DNA from: Blasia pusilla
Lineage: Eukaryota > Marchantiophyta > Marchantiopsida > Blasiales
Direction: 5' to 3'
Assembly: GCA_050084515.1 (NCBI GenBank)
Contig: CM114271.1
Coordinates: 38,440,001-38,504,000 of the forward strand
DNA length: 64,000 nucleotides
The notes beneath the pieces were generated by a model. It was not told where the DNA came from and ran no database searches. It worked only from the letters and a program-made list of their open reading frames with translations. Positions 58,140-64,000 of the stretch are shown here, piece after piece (the stretch's first letter is position 1; every line of letters starts with the position of its first letter). The position numbers and the translations under genes are program-made.

Positions 58140-59285
58140 TATTATAGCAAAATCCAAAAAGAAAAGGTCACTACAAAAATATTTCAATAGTAGTGACACG
58201 ATGACACATAATATATCCATGCATCATACATCCGTGATCATTTACAATCATTGAGAGTCACACTCACATTTTGCAATCATGTCTTATATTCATTGTGAAA
58301 AGTTTAAAATCCTCAAATGGATTTATAGTCATACTATCGTCGTAACAAAAATCCCATCACCATACATTCAATGAGTATATTATATGCATGGTCTTAATCC
58401 CAAATCTTTATTTTCTACACCTAATGCTAGTAAGTTCTTGCTCGTGCGATGCACCAGGAGACATGATTGGGAATGAAAAGACTCACATATGGAAGATAAT
58501 AAAATGAAATTAATGCACACACGTTGAATAAAGTTTAATCTTAAAAAGTATGACAAAAAATAAGAAAGATAGATTTTTTTCTAAAATAAATCTAACTTGG
58601 CTCAAGAGAAATTTTCATATATTTTATTTTATTAATTATGGAAAAAATAATTTATCGCTTTTCCAATCCTCGTCCTTCAATAAGTAAAATAAAGTCATTT
58701 ATTTTGATGAATATTTTTCTCAAAAGAGGGATTAAAAATTTCTCCCCATCTAACTTGAAAATTAAAAATAATATATAAAAAATATGTCTTCCATTATTTT
58801 GAAGAATAATTCTTGTCCCATTAGTGTCCTATTATCCTTTTCATTTTTTCCCAAAAGGAAAATTAAAATTAAAATTTAAAATTTAACTTAATTTTTATCA
58901 TAATTTTTTGGCATGAAACTTGAAAAACTATTTTTAAATTTCCAAATGAGGAAAGATAATAAGACTTAAAGAGATTTCATGGGAAAGATAATTGAATTTT
59001 AATTTGAATTAATAAATTAATTATTCATAATTAAAAATAGATAAATAAAAACCTAATTACTAAGATCTTACCCATTCTTGCTTTCTCCTTAGTATAGGGT
59101 AAAATTAAAAGAGAAAACGTCCTGCACCGGCTTCAAAAAAATATCATGTGTCATTCGTTCATTAGTCTTCATAATGAGCTAACACGCTTAATAGTATGAT
59201 TTTTGCATTTTCTCTTATATATGTAATAATCTATTCTAGGCTTTTGCAATCATAGGGTAGGGGTTCACAACTTATGCCCATGCAC
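58140..59285. other. No gene recognised; very AT-rich
   Basis: Mostly A/T with long stop-dense stretches. A palindrome-like GCTCGTGCGATGCACC, next to GCTAGTAAG at 58429, resembles the Helitron 3' end seen at 6916-6939, but the base after CTAG is not T. Confidence 0.45.
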
Positions 59286-59299
59286 TTTTGAATCTTTTC

Positions 59300-60090
59300 C
59301 AAATCAGTCCATCTAACATTCGAGTAAGCGTCCTCGATAACAAGGTTGTATATCATTTAGCTCAAATGTTTTTCACAATCATTCCTATTGCAAAGATTTC
59401 TGTGGCTATGCTAAAAGGAAGATTCTTACGCTCTAGTGTCAACTCCGGTGCAACCCAACATGCTTTTTTTTGTTCATGGGGACACCATCTTTAGGGTGAG
59501 ACTAAGCACTCATCATCCGATAAAGCATTTCCCCAATCTCCAATCCTCATGTATGGCTCAAAGTTGGATCCAAAATGGATGAAAATTTTCCTAGCATGAA
59601 GGTTGGTAAGAAAAACTCGAAGCCCACGCTTGTGGACAATCTCCATGGTAACAAGCAAGGCAAATACAAGCTAGATAACATTTGATCCCATTATGAGACA
59701 TCTGATATTGTGCAACTCTCCTAAAGTCACCCCTCCGTTCTTCAAGGTATGGCATGTTTGCATGTATTATTCAAGGTGCCCACCATTCCAGCATGGATAG
59801 ATGGCACGCAATGGATCCTCAATCGACCTTCCTACCATAGGAACCATTCCTCAACGTAAAATAGTAGCAAACATCTCCTCAGACATCATTGATTATCTTG
59901 AATATAATTGAGATGTTTCCAAAAACATCTTCATGCAATAGCAAATGTCTTCACTAAAGCCAAGGGTTTGGTTTATTTTACAACTTGAGCCTAAAGTATC
60001 TTGAGGATCAACTCCTAAAACTACATGCTTATTAAAAATCCACATATATCCATGTGGAACTACCAATACCTTCCCCACTGAATTGTTACG
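59300..60090 (-). pseudogene. Decayed protein-kinase-like domain
   Basis: On the minus strand, kinase-type blocks appear in order: GMVPMVGRSIEDPLRAIYPC and WNGGHLE (N-lobe strand and hinge-like); EIVHKRGL followed by LTNLHARKIFIHF where the catalytic loop would be, with the HRD motif lost; MRIGDWGNALSD, resembling a DFG motif with Trp for Phe (59524-59545); and CWVAPELTLE with an APE motif (about 59435-59460), then TEIFAIGMIV resembling the DVFSFG helix. Several stops (TGA, TAA, TAG) and small frame changes interrupt it. Upstream (60080-59893), VGKVLVVPHGYMWIFNKHV may be part of the same protein. The kinase assignment rests on motif order only and the catalytic Asp is not visible. Confidence 0.4.
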
Positions 60091-60094
60091 TCCC

Positions 60095-62285
60095 CTAAAA
60101 AGATGTTTCTTAAGTATTTCTTAACTCTGCACAAAATCTTTCTAGTAGAGTTCGTCCCTACAAGGATGGGCCTCTCCTTCTTCCATGTCTTGAGCTTAAC
60201 ATATGCTCTCTCCAAATCAATGCCTTATTGAGCACAAAATGCACTTAACGTCTTGGCCTCTTTGGCATCGAATTCCTAGTTCCAAGCCTTTGAAACTCAC
60301 ATAGTCAATCTTTTTTTCAATTCCAAGGTATAGTCATGGAAACCATCCATACCCTTCAAAATGTAGGATCATCTCTTCTCCAATGTAAGCTGGAAAAACC
60401 AGTCTAGCCATGCCTCTCTTACAACCATGTTGAACTCATTTCTAGTATTGACTCTTTACGAGCCCACGCATGGCCTGCACTGGTCCACGACTCTACATAG
60501 GGCATGCATAAGGCTCCTATCGTCCGCATGGCTTGCATCTACCGTGGGGCCGATCCAAGCCATGCGTGAGCCCAATGCACGCCTTTGTGGGCCTTTGTAG
60601 TCTATAAAATTGGTTGCAAGAATGGGTGGTGGATCATTGGACTAAGGTGCGGGTTGGCCGAGCCTCGATCTCAATTGTGAGCGGTAGGAATCTAGGCATG
60701 CATGGACATGTCCTTGTGCAACCTTCCAATTCACATATTTTGTATACTTATTCCTTCTTCTTCTCATTTCCCAACTTACTTACCCTCGCATTCTTGTCCA
60801 TTATCATCTTATTCATTTCCCTTATCTTCCCATTTTAACCCTTCTCCTTCTAAATCTATATTTAAGATTCATTATATACCTTGTAAAGAATATGTTCCTA
60901 CTAGGATCAAAATAAGTTAGGGATATTGTCAATCTAAGTACGCGGCTTCATACCCTAACCCCATGCACCCTTACGTTACGATTCTTGCCTCAATGACTTG
61001 AACATGGTAGAGCCATATTGATCTCCTTTGCTCTTTTCATCCCAATCTCCTTAGGTAGATAGGGATGGAAAGAGCTAAGACGAGACATGGTCTTAGATTT
61101 TACAAATGGTTTTCTATCGCTCTTTATATATCTTATCAACCAACAAACATTGCTTTTCCCTGTGGAAAGGTTCATGTATGATCCTCTAGATATGAATGTT
61201 TGGTATTTCCTATTATTCTTTCCTTAATATTTTTTAGCCCTCCTTCCGATGGAAGTTCCAATGGATTATCACAAAAATTTGTTGCATACTCAAAACATCA
61301 TGTTAGGAGACCCAAAGAATCTTAAAAATGGGCAATAAGCAACCATTCGTTCCATCTAGTGCTCCAATCACGAGAGGACTTCAATACAACAACGCCTTTG
61401 ACGTGTCTTAGTTTTGGGGAAAGTTGGTAGATTTTTATATAAAGCTCAATCTCTAAGATCTCTTCCGTTGTGGTTTCAAGTACAAACATAATGGCATTCT
61501 TAGAAGCGTTTCATCCTTCTTCAAGTGGTGACACTCTGTCTTTTCTTTTAGACTGCACAACAAACCATAACTTGGAGGTTTTCATGAGTGCATTTCCTCA
61601 CACTCCTTGCTTCTCACTATTATTAGTCTATAGATTATTAAGCATAGTTTTTTAGCATCTCTAAAATTTCCATATCCCAAAAAATATTGTAAGTGAATTT
61701 ATCTCTCTTTTTAAGGTATACGCAAATACTAGATACATCATCTGGTGTATTCGATGTGTAAGGTGCAAGGTGCTTGTTATTTATTGACCATAGATAAGTC
61801 TCCCTTTTATATAGCCTTTTGGCTATTAGAGAGGGATTACACCGCTTGGTTAATCGACCGCTTTTCTTGCAATTTATTCTAACTTCAACACCTACTTATT
61901 TCAATATTCATTTGAAGTAGCTATCCTTGGTAGATGTGAGACAATGGTTCCTAGGATATACTCCATTCTTGATATCCATCCACATTTGGTTGCAATTCAA
62001 GTGGAAGTAGGTAACACATTCAATTTATTTTCTTGTGTTACTATATTTAAAGAGTTATGCTCTACAAGAGTGTAATAAGCGATGATTGTTCTTTTTTTTG
62101 CTCTTTTTTTGCCTATGATATACCATTTATCTATTCTTGGCATGAAATTACTGCTTTCGGAAAATAGAATTTTCTACAATCAACATACATTAGAAGAAAA
62201 GTATGGTTTTTTGACTCAACAACAAATTACTTGTGAAAAAATGACCCAAATTTCAATTGGTTGGATTAATTTCATCTTCTAACTT
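60095..62285. other. No gene recognised; possible eroded minus-strand coding
   Basis: Some minus-strand stretches (for example 60990-61175 with KTMSRLSSFHPYLPKEIGMK, and 61230-61470) look coding-like but lack any named motif. GC-rich ATGC-repeating sequence sits at 60460-60600. A 66-codon plus ORF at 62082-62282 begins with a hydrophobic segment, family unknown. Confidence 0.4.
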
Positions 62286-62289
62286 ACCA

Positions 62290-63990
62290 AACTAATACCA
62301 TCGAGTTGGATGATTTCATGGAGGAGTTTGATAGTTGGTGCGATGCATAGAGGATGCAGAACCAGCAGAGATTCAACCCCTATATGGCGTGGAAGGGACT
62401 TTTTCAGCATCTAGAGGGCCCTTCCATGGATGATTACCACGAGTTTTGGATTCTCCATGAGGTAGAGATGGAGGCATGGAGACTATTTTGGTCTCCAAGA
62501 TATGTGTCCCTCACAGGGCATGCGATGCATGATGTGGCGGCTGCAGTAGCACCCACTAACCCCACAGAGGAGACACTTGGAGGAGTTGTTGACTTGAGTC
62601 TTATGAGTGTGACCAGCCGAGTACCACCTGCGTTCAACCCATTGGTTGAACGTTCAACCTAACAGTTGAGAGAGTTTTTGAGAGGTCTATGCATGGCTCT
62701 GATGGTTGATCACAATGACTCATGGTGTGACAGAGGCGCAAGCGGTTCAGTTCTGGTATGCGATACTAGACCGCGAGTTGCATAAGACAGTGTGAGATGC
62801 AACTCTCTTACATGTTGGTTCGCCTACTCTCAAGTTTTTATTTTTGTTGGCGGAGTGCATTGAGCTCAACATACTTGAGAGAGTTTTGATGACAGGCATG
62901 TCATCTTCCAGGGAGACCACACAAGTGACAGTTTCTCCATGAGTGCCGCAACGCACTACTCAAGATAGAGTCATGGGACCGAGGGCTACGGGAGGATACC
63001 AAGAGCCACGACCACGACCAGTTCAGTCATACGCTGGGCAGCAAGGCTAAGGTATTTCTTGTTGGACGTGTAGAGGATCACATCGTCTGCGAGATTGTAG
63101 ATAGCAGAGTGGAGTGCAGGCAACACCATCAGCTGTATATGAGGCGGCCCAGGGGAGGCCACCCTTACCTCAGTGTAATCATTGGCAGAGATATGGGCAC
63201 TCACGTGAGAGATGTTTCGAGCTCCACCCTGAGCTATGCCTAGAGGGAGGTCGAGGACCTGGAGGTGGCAGAGGACAAGGTGCAGGTGGTCAAGGACGTG
63301 GTGAAGGCAAGATCCCACCACTAGCCAAAGCGAGTGCAACATTTGCATCAGAGGCAGCTTTGGCGAGGATTGCTCAGTTGGAGCAATGCATTCATGCTAT
63401 GACGGCACAACAGGCATCTACGTTAGGTGTAGGGGGCACGTTGACTTCCGGATCTGCTCGGGCCTAGGCAATGGCGGGAGATCTAGGAGGTATGGGATTT
63501 TTGTGCAACATCGCACAAGTGGATGCAGTGGTTACGAGAGGCGCGGTGAGAGCTTTTGAGCCACGAGGATCCGATGTGGAGTTGGATCCCAGAGGGGAGA
63601 GGCTTGCAGGCTGGCTAGACTTCCCCAGTCTTTCACATTGTCAGAGGCTCTTCGGACCCCAGCGATGGTCCCTAGACGGCCTTTGAGGAATGTTGTTATC
63701 GTAGATGCCGATGCAGTTAGAGGAGGGGGTGAGGTGACTACGTCTACTAGGCCTATGGAACATTCAACAGGGCCTATTACTAGCATGTTATGAGAGATGG
63801 CGACGGCTTTGTGTAGCGTCTCACTATTTACGGGTAGAGATTTTTTGACATATGGAGGTCGACCAGTTGAGGTTTTTTGGTTGGTGGCGATGCTCTGTGA
63901 GAGCGATGAGTTTAGTTCTTCTAGTGTTGAGACGCGCACAGGAGATGTGGCAGAGGTACCCTTGGAGCAGGTTCTCAGGATGAGAGCCAT
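62290..63990 (+). pseudogene. LTR-retrotransposon gag with two zinc knuckles, broken, runs to window edge
   Basis: The plus strand reads MQNQQRFNPYMAWKGLFQHL and MDDYHEFWILHEVEMEAWRL (62354-62480), a gag capsid-like helical region. After several stops and frame changes come two nucleocapsid knuckles: CWTCRGSHRLRDC (about 63063-63100) and CNHWQRYGHSRERCFELHPE (about 63141-63200), in which the second Cys is replaced by Trp. A Gly/Arg-rich tail (GGRGPGGGRGQGAGGQGRGE) and SEAALARIAQLEQCIHAM follow. A TAG at 63465 interrupts the same frame before 63471-63686. The FELHPEL ending after the knuckle is seen in plant LTR-element gags. Protease and polymerase would lie beyond the window. The codons are GC-richer than the AT-rich DNA to the left. 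Confidence 0.6.
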
Positions 63991-64000
63991 AGAGAGTTGG

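Noticed and set aside
58425-58452. Helitron 3' end
   Set aside because: The hairpin is present, but the CTAG is not followed by T and no matching 5' start was found.
62082-62282. Small membrane protein gene
   Set aside because: One hydrophobic stretch and no other support; T-rich DNA often encodes such runs by chance.

Overview
This window looks like a piece of a land-plant nuclear chromosome. Two genes encode small secreted blue-copper proteins (phytocyanins), each split by one GT-AG intron at the same codon and phase. The rest of the recognisable content is plant-type mobile DNA: Ty3/gypsy LTR retrotransposon, LINE, PIF/Harbinger, Helitron-like and tRNA-derived SINE sequences. Gene density is very low and most recognisable coding sequence is broken. 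I cannot name the species. The LINE reverse transcriptase (QGCPLSPT motif) reminds me of bryophyte or lycophyte elements, but that is a weak impression.

Layout. 0-8 kb: non-coding, with small Helitron-like elements, local duplications and a pyrimidine-rich tract. 8.5-11 kb: a PIF/Harbinger element with a broken transposase on + and a better preserved, intron-containing Myb/trihelix-like ORF on -, tail to tail. 14.1-14.9 kb: a second, different Harbinger transposase fragment on -. 16.5-20.6 kb: a 5' LTR candidate, leader, gag, protease, RT and part of RNase H of a Ty3/gypsy element that ends abruptly, with no integrase or 3' LTR. 21.1 kb: a perfect hairpin. 22.2-24.7 kb: an unrecognised candidate two-exon gene for a small Gly/Ala-rich membrane protein, with a 99-bp minisatellite in the putative intron. 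26.5 kb: a TATA box followed by a (CT)42 tract. 27.4-29.5 kb: a decayed LINE on -, next to two adjacent strong hairpins. 32.8-33.2 kb: a leucine-rich-repeat remnant of NLR type. 35.6-36.6 kb (+) and 41.9-42.6 kb (-): the two phytocyanin genes, convergent and about 5.3 kb apart.

From about 43.5 kb to 62 kb the sequence is AT-rich and heterochromatin-like. It holds three unrelated tandem arrays (about 170 bp, about 330 bp and about 180 bp periods), a solo-LTR-like block between direct repeats, a gypsy RT relic, a broken unidentified ORF and a decayed kinase-like reading frame. The right edge enters a second LTR retrotransposon gag with two zinc knuckles.

Only the two phytocyanins look like intact working genes. 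They would act outside the cell or at the cell surface as copper/electron-transfer or signalling proteins. Nothing here forms a clear multi-gene system. The items most worth checking are the phytocyanin pair, the candidate gene at 22-24.7 kb, the 180-bp satellite and the small templated insertion at 38.7 kb. All calls come from reading the sequence and its translations by eye; no alignment or database search was run.
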